Assembly (NCBI GenBank): GCA_047967505.1
Contig: CM106539.1
Reading direction: 5' to 3' (one strand)
Length of the DNA: 64,000 bases
Source: Dipteris shenzhenensis
Taxonomy: Eukaryota > Polypodiophyta > Polypodiopsida > Gleicheniales
Shown here in pieces: positions 46,332-58,960 of this stretch. The translations under genes and the position numbers were made by a program. Position 1 is the stretch's first letter. Every line of letters begins with the position of its first letter. Below the pieces are notes generated by a model, which was not told where the DNA came from, did not search any database, and saw only the letters and a program-made list of their open reading frames with translations.

Positions 46332-46575
46332 ATTCAATGCCTTTGCAGTCAATGTGAGAGCATGCAAATAACTATTAAACCTTGGCAAATCCTAATGGAT
46401 CTTGCGAGTCATCAAAGCGTTTCTTTTTTATTGTTTAGTAATTTAATTTATAATTATTTTTTAAAAGGTAGTGGCTTTGCAGTCAGTGTGAGAGCATGCA
46501 AATAACTATAGAACCTTGGCAAATCCTAATGGATCTTGCGAGTCCTCAAAGCATTTCTTTTTTATTATTTCTTAC
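46332..46575. repeat. 134-bp tandem duplication
   Basis: CTTTGCAGTCARTGTGAGAG starts at 46,341 and 46,475. CATGCAAATAACTAT, ACCTTGGCAAATCCTAATGG and TTGCGAGTC follow in each unit. Confidence 0.9.
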
Positions 46576-46724
46576 TAAACAATCAACTATGTCTAAAGAC
46601 CCGTAAAATCCACAAGTTGGAGCCAAGTGCTTTTGTGCATACATGCACCCTTGTTTAACCTTGGGTTAAACCAACCTACTCATGACATTGAGAGCTTATG
46701 GTATACTCATAACATTGAGATCTT

Positions 46725-48360
46725 GTGGCAGCCCTGTTATGTTATGTTATGAAAACTTCAGTTAAGGGGAGGGGATCTGGACTCAATCTTGTGAATAGAA
46801 TGCATTCTAGAAATGACTTGGAAAAAACATGGGTACACTTTGATCATGTTCGAAGGGTGCGTGGATGGACTACAATGGTAGCCCTTGTTTATGACCCAAG
46901 GTATCAGGCTAGACTATTAAAGAGTGTTGCTATGTCTTGCCATGGCATTTAAGTTATTCTATTGATGCACATTTTGTTTGCACAGTGTACGAGAGTTACT
47001 AACAAGAAAGAGTCTTTGTAGGTGATGGACTCTAAGGGACTTGCCAACACTCCAAAGACAAACTTGTCAGAATTTAAACATGGAAGCTAGCTAGCATCAG
47101 AGGGTCACATAAGACAAATATCATTGTATGATGCTTGTGTTGGGGACTTGACTATTACATTGTTGCAAATTGCACAATGTGAGAAACATGAAAGAGTAAT
47201 GCATATTGGATCAGGTCCCTGTTTGGAAAATATATTGCATTAGATTGGTAAAAAATTACAAGTTATATTAGCCCAAATTAGGTAGTCAAATTTGCAAATT
47301 CTGCAGTTAGTGCTGCAGGTGTTGGTAATGACCCTACATATCTCCCTAGTGACCTTGAAAGTGTACAAAAGAATAAACGAGTGGGTGAAGGATCGGGGAT
47401 TAATGATAGCCATCGACATGACTATGAGTATGTGGTGAATCCTAGAAATGACCTATAGCATTTTCTACTAGAGTAGAATCCTCTAACACTCGAGAGAGGC
47501 CTCCATCTTTCTCTACCATTAGAGGTGAGCAAAATGCAATTATTGTTGACAATATGGGGCATAAACATGATATAAGCGATGTCTTTTGGGCCATACTAAG
47601 GGTTGAGAAGGGAAGTAAGGTGCGTCATCAGGCATGGCTCTCTCAACTTGGTCTCAAGTGTGGAAAGCTAATTAATGAGAATCAACATGTGCAAAAGGTG
47701 GCACCATGCTTTAAAGGAAGAATGGAGCACAATCAAGGCCAAAAGGTGCAATTATTTTGGTTTTGTGGAGATGATGTCTCCCATGCATGGTCACCAAGAA
47801 AGAGAATCATTGGCGCACCATATGCACCTGTGACATGGCCAATGCACAAATGAGTAAACTTTACATCTTTGGAAGCAACAAAATTGCATGCATAGGGCTT
47901 AATTCTTCATGTTCATGATCTTTATAACATCAACGAAGGTATTGACTCTACAACAAGTAGGGAAGGTACAACAAATGTAAAGTGCACCCTCTCCTGCTCG
48001 TCACAACAAAAAGGAAAAGACACTCTTCCATTTCAAAGGCTTGTGCAGAGCACATCAATTGCTCATTTAGGTTGCTAGCTTCAGTGACCCTTGGATTAGA
48101 TCACCAGCTGGATGTTGATGAAGAGTTCTTGGTCATAAGTTTTGCTTCCAACCCTGTAAGAGAAATATATACAGTGAAAATTTGTAGTGAACCAACATGG
48201 AATTGTGAAGACTTCACACATCATATGTCACAAGGTTGATTTGTGCCTTGCAAGCATATGTACTTTGTCTACATTTGTGTGTTGGGACATAATATGGAGT
48301 ACATGATGATATACCAGCCATGCCTCACACCAACAAAGTTCTTTCACCTCTTGACCTCTT
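46725..48360 (+). pseudogene. SWIM zinc-finger protein, degenerate
   Basis: Plus-strand blocks are WTTMVALVYDPRYQARLLKS (46,725-46,952), SDVFWAILRVEKGSKVRHQA with WLSQLGLKCGKLINENQH (47,554-47,853), and a C-terminal block from 47,982. The last block has EIYTVKICSEPTWNCEDFTH, a stop, then FVPCKHMYFVYICVLGHN and YQPCLTPTKFF. The spacing fits the CxCxnCxH SWIM zinc finger, with the first Cys apparently Trp here. SWIM domains occur in MULE/FAR1-type transposases and in other plant nuclear proteins; which applies is unclear. Stops between blocks indicate decay, although some could be introns. Confidence 0.5.
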
Positions 48361-48605
48361 TGAGATTGTATGTGACATTCACATCATCTTAGCTTGATAT
48401 CATGGAGGTCTTTTGGTTATGCTAGCTATAACTTAGAAGAGAAACCTCACATAATTTTGGGACATTGACAGAGGTCTTTCAGCTCTTGACCTCTTCAAGG
48501 GTTTATGTGACATCCACAATAGCTTAGCTTGATATCATGGAGGTTTTTTGGTTATGCTAGCTATAACCTAGAAGTGAAAGCTCACATAATTTTGGGACAT
48601 TTTTT
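48340..48605. repeat. 135-bp tandem duplication
   Basis: CTCTTGACCTCTT starts at 48,348 and 48,483. TAGCTTGATATCATGGAGG, TTTTGGTTATGCTAGCTATA and CTCACATAATTTTGGGACAT repeat in both units. It directly follows the SWIM coding remnant. Confidence 0.92.
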
Positions 48606-48932
48606 ACCTTCGACAGTAAATGCTATGTGGCTGTAGTTTTTTAATTGTATGTATCAAAAACTTCTAGTTCATGAATTTTCATAGAAATAGATGACATGGT
48701 ATGAAAGAGCATGGAATTTGTTTGAACACTGCATCCTAAACTTTGTTTGAACATTTCATTGCAATACACTAAATGGATTGTAAGTTTCAAGGTTGCAATT
48801 TCTGCCACCAATGATATTTCCACTAATGATGTTTGACTCTAAAAGGGCAAAAAAACTCTCAAACTCACTATAATAAAACTCATAAAAAAACCATTCACTT
48901 ACAAATGCAAAACACATCTTTGAAAGATGAGC

Positions 48933-49233
48933 ATAGGTGTTTTTATCGAAGACATACTTATATATTAATTAATATAATATCTTGGCAAAAGTTTATTGAG
49001 CTATGTTTTTTCGTTTCATAATATTGATAGAACATAATATTATTCTATATATTTTCTTTTAAAATTGGAAGTAAAATATGTAAAGCCTAGAAAAACTTTT
49101 TATTTTTTGGCATAAAAGTTTCAAATCTTGGTGAATATGTCAAACATTTAGTTTTATTAGAGCATATAAACTTTCAACACCAATATAAATTTTTTGCTTG
49201 TTAATGAAAGTAACATGAAAAAATCATCCATGA
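48933..49233. repeat. Dispersed AT-rich repeat, copy B
   Basis: This is the counterpart of 336-628. It lies between the SWIM remnant and the next decayed gene. Confidence 0.7.
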
Positions 49234-49270
49234 AGATGAGATTAAGAAATTGGGAAAAACGTGAGCATTC

Positions 49271-51740
49271 ATGAAGGATTCTCATATGGTTCCAAGATTT
49301 TATAAGAGGGAATTGTGTTCAAAAAATGAAATATCCAAGACAAATGGTCATTGGAAGCATCAAGCTAGATCTTGTACGGCTATTTCACAAATCATATCTA
49401 TCCATGTTAAATACTCTGGTGCTATGGGTGAAGTGTTTATAAAAAAAATGTTGGAGTCTGCTACACAACATCCCAAATACAAAAGTATAAAATCAGAGAT
49501 AACATCTGAGTCAATGAGACAAATTGTGGAGCAATTCAATGCAACTAATGCACCTTAGGTTCTAGAGTAGGTATCCAAAAACACAAGACTCGAAACAACA
49601 ATCTCTCACAACATATGGATGGAAGCGATCACTCAGACCAATTTAAAAAAAACTTATCTCACAATATATGATACTCTAGGGATAAGTACAAGGGCATATC
49701 AGCTCATATTTAAGAGCTTAAATAAAGCATATATAGAAATAGGAAAAAAGTTAAAACCTCGCTTCCAAAAGCAACCAATGTAAATAAGGCAAGGCATGCT
49801 CTCAATTTGGGTATCCTTGATTTAGTCGGCAAGCCTCAGCATGTATGTAGTACACTAACTATGAAAGAGAAGGCTAAAGAGTCCAAAGCACTAGAAATCA
49901 CAGTCAATAACAACTTTGTGATGGATGTTCAAAGAGTTTTTCAGGCCATGGTGAAGTTTATGATATGCATGTCGAAGAATGCAATGGTTAACTAAAGATC
50001 GTACTAAAGCTTGGTGAAAGTGATGTTATATGTGGAGCCTGATATTTTTTCAGAGGTGGTTTTTGGCTTTGCTTTGGATCCAAGCATGTTTATACCCATT
50101 CCATGAAGGGGGGATTGGGGGGAAATGCCCCCCCTAGGACAATTGCCAAGGAGTTCCAAGTGGGACAAAATAACATGAAAATTGGTGCATGAATTGTGTG
50201 GTCAAAATTGTAAGATAAGGGAGTCACTCACATAGCAGGAGAGGTTCTTGTTTGTTGGATAAGAAAAATTCAAGACTAGATCTGTCTCCGTGGATGTAGC
50301 TCACACTAGGTGAACCACTTATATCGAGGTCTCTCTTTCTCTTCCAATCTATGCGCTTTCTGTATAGTGTATTCTAATTGTTCCTCTTCTCACATTGTTT
50401 CTCTGTTATTGCATTGTTCCTAATAAGTGAGGTGGTCAAAGGTCAAAAATTAGAAAGCATCAATTTTACATTGATGAATAAAATACTAGACCTTCAAGTT
50501 GAGCTTGATGATGCAAGGTAGTGCAGCATATAATCAAAACATTAGATTTGGTGGGTGGCTACATTTGAGAGGTACCATGGAAATTTGAATTTTAATTTGC
50601 TAATGGAAAATCCTTACAATATTTTGAAGTAGAATGTGAATTAGTTTTTTAGGTGACGAAGGAGTCACACTAAATTTTTGAGTGGTTCTTCAACCAAACC
50701 GATGTCCCAAGCGTGATCAAAGGAGGATCAAAGGTCATAATAATGGTGAGCAGCTTGAAGTTGAGGGCTATGGATCCTACCACATAGAATGGCACCTAGC
50801 TGCTACTACTAATCTTAAGAATATTAAATGTATGTTTAATGTGGCACATGGAGAAAATACAAGCCATCCTTGTCCATTATGCATGCAAAAGAGATGGATG
50901 CACTACCATTGTAGGCAAGTAAAAAGAACCAAAAGCAATGGGCTTTTGAACTTGTAGAGATGGATCAAACTAAGGCACTGGATCATGATGTTCCAAGAAA
51001 AGATCCATCATGGATCCCAATTCTTGCAATTCCTCTTAAGAGAGTACAAATTTGTGCCCTTCATGCTATTGTCAAAATAATTGAAAAGCTAGTGCAGTTG
51101 TACATCATTGATGCATATAACTTGAAGTCCCAACAAGAGAGTAGGAGGATAATTGCAAGAATTTAAAAGATTCTTTGAGATATGGGTCTAGACTCTAGGC
51201 AAGTTAAGATTACAAAAGATGAGAAAAGATTTGGAAAACTAGGCAATGTTTCTTGTAAGCCAAGCTTTGGTGGTGTCAAGCCTTTAAATTTCTTTTTGCA
51301 AAGAAAAAAATGACAGGCTCAAGTGTGCTGATGAGTTTGATGTATGGAGAAAGTAACTACACAATGCATGTTGTCAACAAGGGGAAAAGAGGAAACAACA
51401 ATGGAAAAATCTCGAGTTTGGTTAGCTCTTGATAGCTTGGTACATTTGCTACAAAAGAAAAGGTTCAAAGATGATGATGTAGAGCATTTCATCAATGCTA
51501 TGAATGACTTTAGTGGGAATATGGAGATTGCTTAGGGAAAGAATCATTTCACACAATACATGGTAATTTGTAATTTGGATATTGAGGTGTACATATCGAA
51601 TGGTCTCGTCCCGTATTACTAATTTGTTTTCTTGTTGGGGGGCAAATTTTATATGCTCATGCACCATACATGGCATGGCATTATGGAAGCATTGGACCAT
51701 GGTCCCAGTCAGGGCATGGAAAGATTGCATTGGCAAGAAC
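49271..51740 (+). pseudogene. Unassigned transposase-like protein with CxxC and His motifs, degenerate
   Basis: The blocks are long and protein-like. 49,271-49,558 has KYSGAMGEVFIKKMLESATQ. 49,620-49,790 continues with TYLTIYDTLGISTRAYQLIF and a short gap. 49,807-49,995 has MDVQRVFQAMVKFMICMSKN. After about 680 bp comes 50,682-50,957 with YHIEWHLAATTNLKNIKCMF and HPCPLCMQKR. 50,960-51,166 has SWIPILAIPLKRVQICALHA and KLVQLYIIDAYN. 51,344-51,535 follows. The HxxW, CPLC and CALHA arrangement recalls transposase-like proteins of unclassified elements, but I cannot name the family. Frames are broken by stops and shifts. Confidence 0.4.
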
Positions 51741-51779
51741 ATTATGCATCCTTAGTGTCCAAGGTAGTGTGAGATGTTA

Positions 51780-52690
51780 ATGCTGAACTTAGAAGAAGAA
51801 TATACTATTCATAAAATGCAAGACAAAATCATGCAAGGTGGCTTGCAACCCATCATAGAGAAGGGAACGGATGGTGTGTGCACTGTGCCTTGGGTGCTTC
51901 TCAATTTTGTGTTTTTCTCCAATGAATATAAAAGAGTGTCTTTTTTTACATCATTTGTAGTCTATGTCTTTGTCTTTGCAATCTCCAATTTTCTTACATG
52001 CAATTTGAAATAAGAAAATAATATTCAATTTGCAACCTCAATTTAATTTACATGCAATTTAAAGAAAGGAAAGTATACACTGAACAAAGAAAGAAATCAA
52101 TTGAAAATTGTAATCTTTATTGACTTGGAGTGAGATTACATGGATAAACCCTTTATGCACATTTTACTCTAGTGTATGCTTCTTTTTGTTGGGCTCTGCA
52201 CCCTCTTTAGCTTGTTAAAGAAGAGAGGGTTGAACCATTTCATGGGGATCAGTGACACTAGCTAGCTTGCAATGGCTATGATGCTATGGAGGGGTCTGGC
52301 TTGGGTTTTTAAGAACAAAAATAAAGCAATGCTATGTTTTATCAAAATTACATGATTTGTAGAGTGGCAGATGGGCTTCATCTTTACCATCCAACTAACG
52401 ACCTTGTACTCCATAAAATTTAACTTTCCATCTGGCAATAATTGCCAATGGAAGACCAATATGTGCCGAGCCACTTTGTTGATGTAGTGCCCAATTGAAG
52501 CCATCCTTCCTCCAGAAGATCCTCTGGTTCCACTCTTGTGCATAGCATATTAATTAAGCCACAAGACGTCGTGGAATCAACATATTACATCAAAACTCTA
52601 CACCCTAATTTATGATTATATTTCTAAAAAATATACCTAAAATTTTGGATATGAGAACCTTGTTTTTTTAATTGAAAGTGGGAAAAAATA
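51780..52690. other. Unassigned stretch
   Basis: The minus ORF 52,262-52,543 (93 codons) has no recognised domain. The remainder is AT-rich. Confidence 0.25.
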
Positions 52691-52693
52691 TCA

Positions 52694-52819
52694 TTCAGCA
52701 AATCTAAAGCATGGGGTGAGTTTTCAAACCAAAAAAGGCCCTAGTCTCATGATGTCAGATTTCATGCTTCTAGGTCCTTTGTTGGTCTGAAAACTCAGCC
52801 CATGCTTTAGATGGGCTGA
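52694..52819. repeat. Hairpin-forming inverted repeat
   Basis: TTCAGCAAATCTAAAGCATG with GGGTGAGTTTTCAAACCA pairs with TGGTCTGAAAACTCAGCCCA and TGCTTTAGAT. The arms are about 45 bp with a short loop. Confidence 0.8.
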
Positions 52820-52868
52820 GTGATCACATGGGTTAAAAGGAAATTAGATTTATTGACTTTTTGTATGC

Positions 52869-52909
52869 TAAACCCTAAAACCTAATTTGCTAAACCCTAA
52901 ACCCTAATT
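52869..52909. repeat. Short CCCTAAA-type telomere-like run
   Basis: AAACCCTAAAACC and TAAACCCTAAACCCTAAT: about four plant telomere-type heptamers, close to the hairpin. Confidence 0.7.
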
Positions 52910-53649
52910 AGATTGAATGAAATTTGACATCATGTGGCTCAAAATATTTTTAGTGCAAAAAGGCCGTTTTCATGCATGAAATCTAATCATGATAGATTAA
53001 CTATGGATAATTCTATCAATAAATTGAACAGAGGGATTATTAGTAGGAAGGAAAGATCTCAAGTGTGATTTGAGATGGCAAGGCTTGCAAAAGATAGGGT
53101 AAATCTAGTCTGTGAGAATTACCAAAAAGCAAGCGAGGAAAATTGAGCGAACCAAAAAAAGCGAGCAAGAAAAAGAGAGCGAGCAAAATAAAACAATAAT
53201 AGATTGACAAATCCCCTATTTTAGTAGCAAAACTATTTGAGTTCTTCAAAAGTCCATGAGAGAGTTGGACCTATGTCATTGCCAAGGCATCATTAGTAAA
53301 GACACACCCTATCTTTGCTGACACAATTCAAAATTTTCCTAAGACTTCTTCAATGGAATAGTCCACATTACATGCATGTGCAAATGACAAAACCCATGTT
53401 TTTCTATTTCCAAAAAATCCCTCCCTAATGAATCACCCTTAGATCCCTCCCTAATGAGTCACTCTTAGATCCCACCAATCTAAAAAAATCTAAAGAGTAA
53501 GGACAACCCTTTCTTTAAAATGAATTAAATTCCAAAATAAATCAATCTTTGCTTATAGAAATCAATAATAGAATCCAAAATAGACAACATATTGACATGG
53601 TCCTGATTAGTTTAACTTTCCTCTAGAGCTGATGTAACAAATTGGATAA

Positions 53650-54050
53650 ATGTTTATTGAATTCAAATTTGATGCATGAAATTTTACTAAATGGTGCAAA
53701 AGGTCATGATAATCATCTAAATCATGCCTTGCCATTCATTTTGATATGTAAAATGACCACATTTGGATTTGTAAATCAAAAGAAACAGGACGTCAAATTT
53801 TTCATCTTTTGGGCCAAAACAAGGAGCGCATTAATATGCTCCTTGTTTTGGTGCAAAAGATGAGAATTAATGCACTCCTTGTTTTGGCCCAAAAGATGAG
53901 AATTTTGACATCATGTATCTTTTGATTTACAAATCCAAATGGGGTTATTTTACATATCTAAATGAATGGTAAAGGCATGATTTAGATGATTATCATGAAC
54001 TTTTGCACCATTTAGTAAAATTTCATGCATAAAATGTGAATTTAATGGAT
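53650..54050. mobile_element. Fold-back element of about 400 bp (MITE-like)
   Basis: The left arm contains TGCATGAAATTTTACTAAAT and GGTGCAAAAGGTCATGATAA, then TTTGGATTTGTAAATCAAAA. The right arm has the reverse complements of each in mirrored order. The centre repeats CTCCTTGTTTTGG and AAAAGATGAGAATT in both senses. There is no coding capacity. Target duplication is unresolved. Confidence 0.82.
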
Positions 54051-54059
54051 TTTTTCCAG

Positions 54060-54957
54060 TTTCTTGTACCAGATTTAGAGCAAGGCCACTCGTAATAGGA
54101 AGCATGTTAGAACTCTATCTATATATTGGGACAAAAACAATCAAATATTTTCTATGCAAGTTCTTTTGATGAAAATATATAGAACACTTTTACCAAGGTA
54201 GACTATCAATAACATGTAAAGTTAATGTTCAATCTTGAAGTTTTTATTGAATGATGCACTTCAACTATATACTACTTGTCGGTAGCCAAACCATTTCTAT
54301 GCAAGTTCATCTCATGAGAATAAATAACACTATCAATAATGTAGACTTGCAAGCTTATGTTATGATCATCTTCAAAGTTATAGTGATACTATAAAGATTT
54401 ATTAATGATGAGTACATAAAAATAGTGAGGTTATGTTTTTCTCAAGTGATGCACTTCAACTATATAGTACCTATTGTTGATAGCCAAACTATTTCAATTT
54501 AAGCTCTCATGAGAATATAGAACACTATTACTAATGTGCACTTACAATATTATGTTATAGTCATGTTCAATGTTGAGGAAGCACTATAAATCTTTACCAC
54601 AATGATGAGAGCATACATACAATGAGGTTATGTGTTGGTAGCCCATTTCTTCTTTGCTCACTTTTCTCGCTCGTTAATTTGGTCCTGCTCACTCGACATC
54701 GCTCGCTTGATCGAATGCCTCCAAGTCTACTAAGGCATGGGAATGTGTGGATAAATCCATTGGTCAAAGGCTTCTCGAGGGAAGCCATGAGTGTGGGAGG
54801 ATGCTAATGAAGATAAAAAGAAGACTGTGGAAAGTAAGGTTACATAGGAGTGTGAATAGTGCCAATGTGAAATAAATGATACTCAGTAATGCACTTTATA
54901 AAGGGGGAATTTCCCTAGAAATGATTGAATAAAAAAAATGCTAAAGAATAAAAACAA

Positions 54958-54960
<3 letters not shown>
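54060..54960. other. AT-rich stretch with degenerate repeats
   Basis: GATGCACTTCAACTATAT and CTATGCAAGTTC/ATGAGAATA blocks recur two to three times between 54,170 and 54,520 with a spacing of roughly 180-220 bp, hinting at an old tandem array. No gene is supported. Confidence 0.4.

Positions 54961-54961
<1 letters not shown>

Positions 54962-55047
<86 letters not shown>
54962..55047. repeat. (CT)n-(CTAT)n compound microsatellite
   Basis: About 41 bp of CT followed by about 11 CTAT tetramers. Confidence 0.98.
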
Positions 55048-55440
55048 GCTCTGCTTTTTTTTTAATGACCAATTCTAAAATGATCAAGAATGTCCTTATG
55101 TACAAAGTGTGTGCATGCACTATCAATTCTTCAAGGTTAAGAAGACCCAAGAGAGAGAACTTCTTACATTGAAGTTCACAATGTCTAAGTTTTTATTTCT
55201 ACAGAACCTTTGTTGAGCAACAACACATCTGTAGAAATGTAAGAACAATACTAAAATTCCCCAATGGAACACTTTTTAAATGACCACATCTCCAAGCTTT
55301 GTAAATATACATGTAGTAATCACCTATGCACAAAAATAACATTGAGATAATGTCTAAAGCTAGTTTTGCAACTATAACAACAAATATTCCAATTACTTGT
55401 ACCAATGACATGATCATTTTGCCTCTTTTTCTAGGCTCAC

Positions 55441-55458
55441 CCCCCTCCCTCCCTCCCT

Positions 55459-55514
<56 letters not shown>

Positions 55515-55518
55515 ATCT
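55441..55518. repeat. (CCCT)n-(CT)n microsatellite
   Basis: CCCT tetramers grade into a CT run of more than 40 bp. Confidence 0.97.
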
Positions 55519-55559
55519 CACAAGACAAAATAGCTCATATATATGATTCAATAACACAA

Positions 55560-56820
55560 TAGTTGTTGATGGACTAGTCACATCTCATGAATCCCATGCT
55601 TGTAAGAGTAGATTGTCCATACATTCATTTTTAAAAAATGGAAGCATAACAAGTAGATGCAGTCTTAACAATTAATGAAGATCGCTTTGTATTATTTGTA
55701 AGGTCTATTCATACACCTAACAAGCCTCATGGCTAAGTGCATTGTTAAAACGCCAAGGATCAAAGAAACTAGATATTGTTAATATCAAATCTTTGGGACA
55801 AAGAGATGGATCCCAGCTATCATGTCTCTATTGTCTCTAGAGTATGTGGTAGACAACAATTCTTACAAAGTGTGTTCATCTCATCCATATCTAACTTTGT
55901 AATGATCAAGTCTAAAATAATAGTTTTGGGGAGGCTTGATGTTTTTTACTACATTGCTTCTCTGATAAAACACAAGGTCCACTTCACTTTTGGTTCCAAT
56001 ATTAGATCCGATGTCCTTGTCAAGAAATGAATACCTCAAGAACTAGCTTGTGAGTCCCATCATGCAAGTCATCATCCATCACTTCCCATTGCAAGTTTTT
56101 TCATATCTAATCCAAGTTCTACATGTGAAAGACATGCAAAGATTTTGCCTTCCAACAAAATACCTACAAAAATTTATCTATAATGATGAACATCAAGACA
56201 TAAAAGAAGTTCCCATACTTCTTCAACTCTGATGGTGTGTGACCTTCATACTGAAGACTACCAAGATCTCAGCATGAAGGACATGCAACACCTCAGTTAT
56301 GCATGTTGTAGGTTCCCACTCCTTGTAATTGGATGGATACAAAATTTTCAATCAAATGCAAGGATTGTCAATGTCTCTAGCTAAATGCAATACATTGTGA
56401 AGTACTTATGATCGGTCCTATGATATGGAAGGCCTACATCCAGATGCGCGTACATATCCACATGGGTAGAGGTATGTTGAACATATACATGAGCGACTAT
56501 CTTGTTGCTTTGAGACATTTAAAAATCCATGATTATACCTTTCCAAGGTTTGGAGATGTCCTCTGCATCCTTCTGAACCACTTTATAACACCCATGATTA
56601 GTGGGTTGCATTGTGATCCAAGAATATTTCCTATAGGGCTGATCCATTCCTCATGCGTATCCTTGATGTTGTTCAGTATAATGAACTATAAAGTAACTCA
56701 ATATCTAGTATTTTCCATCTCCATAGTCCTTGTTCCAATACCATATGATCAACAATAGCTCTCATCCTCTCTCCCCTCACCCATGAACATGTCTCCCTCA
56801 AAATTCACAATGTCTATTTC
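55560..56820. other. Unassigned stretch with one 116-codon plus ORF
   Basis: The plus frame 56,408-56,758 reads as hydrophobic, mixed sequence without a recognised domain. I see no repeat structure. Confidence 0.25.
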
Positions 56821-56824
<4 letters not shown>

Positions 56825-56864
<40 letters not shown>

Positions 56865-56984
56865 CTCTTTCTTTCTCTTTCTCTATAGTTATCTTCCGCT
56901 GTCCCTCTCTATTTTTTACCCTTTTCCCCTCTCTCATTTAACCTAATCCCTACACAAACAAACTAAAAAATATTTTAAAATAAT

Positions 56985-57031
<47 letters not shown>
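56825..57031. repeat. Two (CT)n tracts
   Basis: CT runs at 56,825-56,855 and 56,989-57,031, separated by pyrimidine-rich sequence. Confidence 0.95.
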
Positions 57032-57033
<2 letters not shown>

Positions 57034-57180
57034 CTTCCCTCTTTGCTTCAAGCTACTCACTAACACACACACACACAAACAATAAATTATTTTGAAATAC
57101 TTAGCTTATACCCCTCACTCAAACAAACAAAATATGCATAGCAACTATCTCCCTTCCTCTCTACAAATTCATAGATTAGT

Positions 57181-57181
<1 letters not shown>

Positions 57182-57246
<65 letters not shown>

Positions 57247-57253
57247 TCCCTCT

Positions 57254-57311
<58 letters not shown>
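57182..57311. repeat. Long (CT)n microsatellite with poly(C) interruption
   Basis: About 130 bp of CT repeat interrupted near 57,240-57,262 by TTTC and a C run. Frames through it are poly-Ser-Leu or Arg-Glu artefacts. Confidence 0.98.
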
Positions 57312-57315
<4 letters not shown>

Positions 57316-57319
57316 AACT

Positions 57320-58330
57320 CAAAAACATAGCAGTTCAAAATATAATCACTCTTTCTCTCTCACTCTCTCCTCCTCTGATCACCCTTAAACAAAAGAACAC
57401 ACAATAGTTTGAAATATAATCTCTTTCTTTCCCTTACCTCTCTCTCTTTCTCTCTATTTCTCCTATACCTGAGAAGAGACAATTCAAAAATAGTGCTATA
57501 GCTTCAAATATCATTCACTATTATCTCTCCCTTCTCTCTCCCTTTTATAACAAACAAATAAATAGATTGTCACATGAAAACCTATGTACTTAGTAAAAAT
57601 ACCTTTTTCATAGTGAAATCACTTCATTACTTTGAAAGTATGTGTCTTTTCTTATGTATTGATTATTTATGCTTCTTTAACACACAAAAAGGGTCAAAAT
57701 GATAAAACACCCGTTTTTCTTCCTCCTTCCAAGCAAATTTAGGTCGAATCATTTATTTTTGAGAGAGATAGGAGCTAATGGAGAAGGGATGAAAGATATA
57801 ATAGAGTAAGAGAGAAGAGGGATGACTAGAGCTTGGATGGAAGTTTTCTCTAAGAGGTTTTCATAAGTGGATGAAAAATGTGAATAGAAAAGAGGGAAAA
57901 TGACTAATCAAGAGTGGAATGAAGATAGTTTAAAACAAGTTGCTAGAAAGTTGTGGGAATAAATTTTGGGAGTGCATGGAGGATGTAAAAAGTTTTGGAA
58001 GAGAGAGAGGAGTTAGAGAGTTGGTTTGGAAGTCAAAGTACTGAGCCAAATAGTTGAACCATAAGAAAAAATGTGGGTATAGTTCTAGTTAGGGGATAGA
58101 TGGCTAAGAGTAAAATAACGAGGCCTGATATGGTCAAGCCATTCCTACCACAATTAATATTTAATGCATCATCAATGATGTTTTTGTAGGTATTTCGGGA
58201 AAAAATGGAACTTCTCCTAGATTTGGGGAGCCTCTATTATAGAGAAGTCCACATATCATAATGTCCCTGATGGATTCCATATTCCCTCATCCAAGGCTCT
58301 AATATTTTAATAATTCTCTAAAGGGCCCCT
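57320..58330. other. Low-complexity then AT/purine-rich stretch, no gene
   Basis: Pyrimidine-rich sequence to about 57,545 gives way to purine-rich GAGAGA/GGAAG-containing DNA at 57,750-58,030 on the same strand. No ORF or element was recognised. Confidence 0.4.
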
Positions 58331-58369
58331 TTTTGAGTCCAATATTTTTGTAATGATTGTTAGTCTTGC

Positions 58370-58960
58370 CCCATTATTGCACAATATAAAACCATACCAC
58401 TACAAGCTATGTGATTATATGTTTGGAGAATCTACTTTTACATTTTCTACAACTTACCACATAATTTCAACTCTCATATTGTCTACACACTCTACTTTAC
58501 CCAAATGTGATAGAGGCTTCATTCTTTGCTTCAAAGTATGTACCCTTTCCAATAATCTCATCTTGATCACATCATGATGCTTCCACTTCATAAAAATAAT
58601 GCGATGCAAAAGTTGCATGAATTCGGTCCATGATGTGCACTCACCTTGTGAATATGGAAATATGATGCCTTTATCACTAGGTTGGAAAATGAATAGTTGA
58701 TCAATTGTCACCATGATTTTTAGATTACTTAAGGTATTCATTAAAAAAACAAATTTCTATGCAATTTTTTGCTTTTAAAAAGTTTTTAAATTTTAAAATA
58801 CTTAAATGCCTAGGAAACTAACATAATCATGATCATAGGACTAGTAACCTTGGAATTTGAGATCTAAAAAGATGGTTTCAATCAATTTTGATGCAATTAA
58901 GCCATGTAAGTAATAGGTACTTCTAAATAGTTTACAATATTGTGTGTACAAGCAGCACGC
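58370..58960. repeat. Dispersed repeat family X, copy 2
   Basis: This is the direct counterpart of 10,190-11,050. The minus strand preserves a 95-codon open frame (58,454-58,741) containing QPSDKGIIFPYSQGECTSWT and FMQLLHRIIFMKWKHHDVI, partly shared with copy 1. It is a remnant of an unidentified element. Confidence 0.65.

Noticed and set aside
57087-57388. Ser-Leu / Arg-Glu ORFs of 83-98 codons
   Set aside because: They are produced by the long (CT)n tract and are not protein genes.
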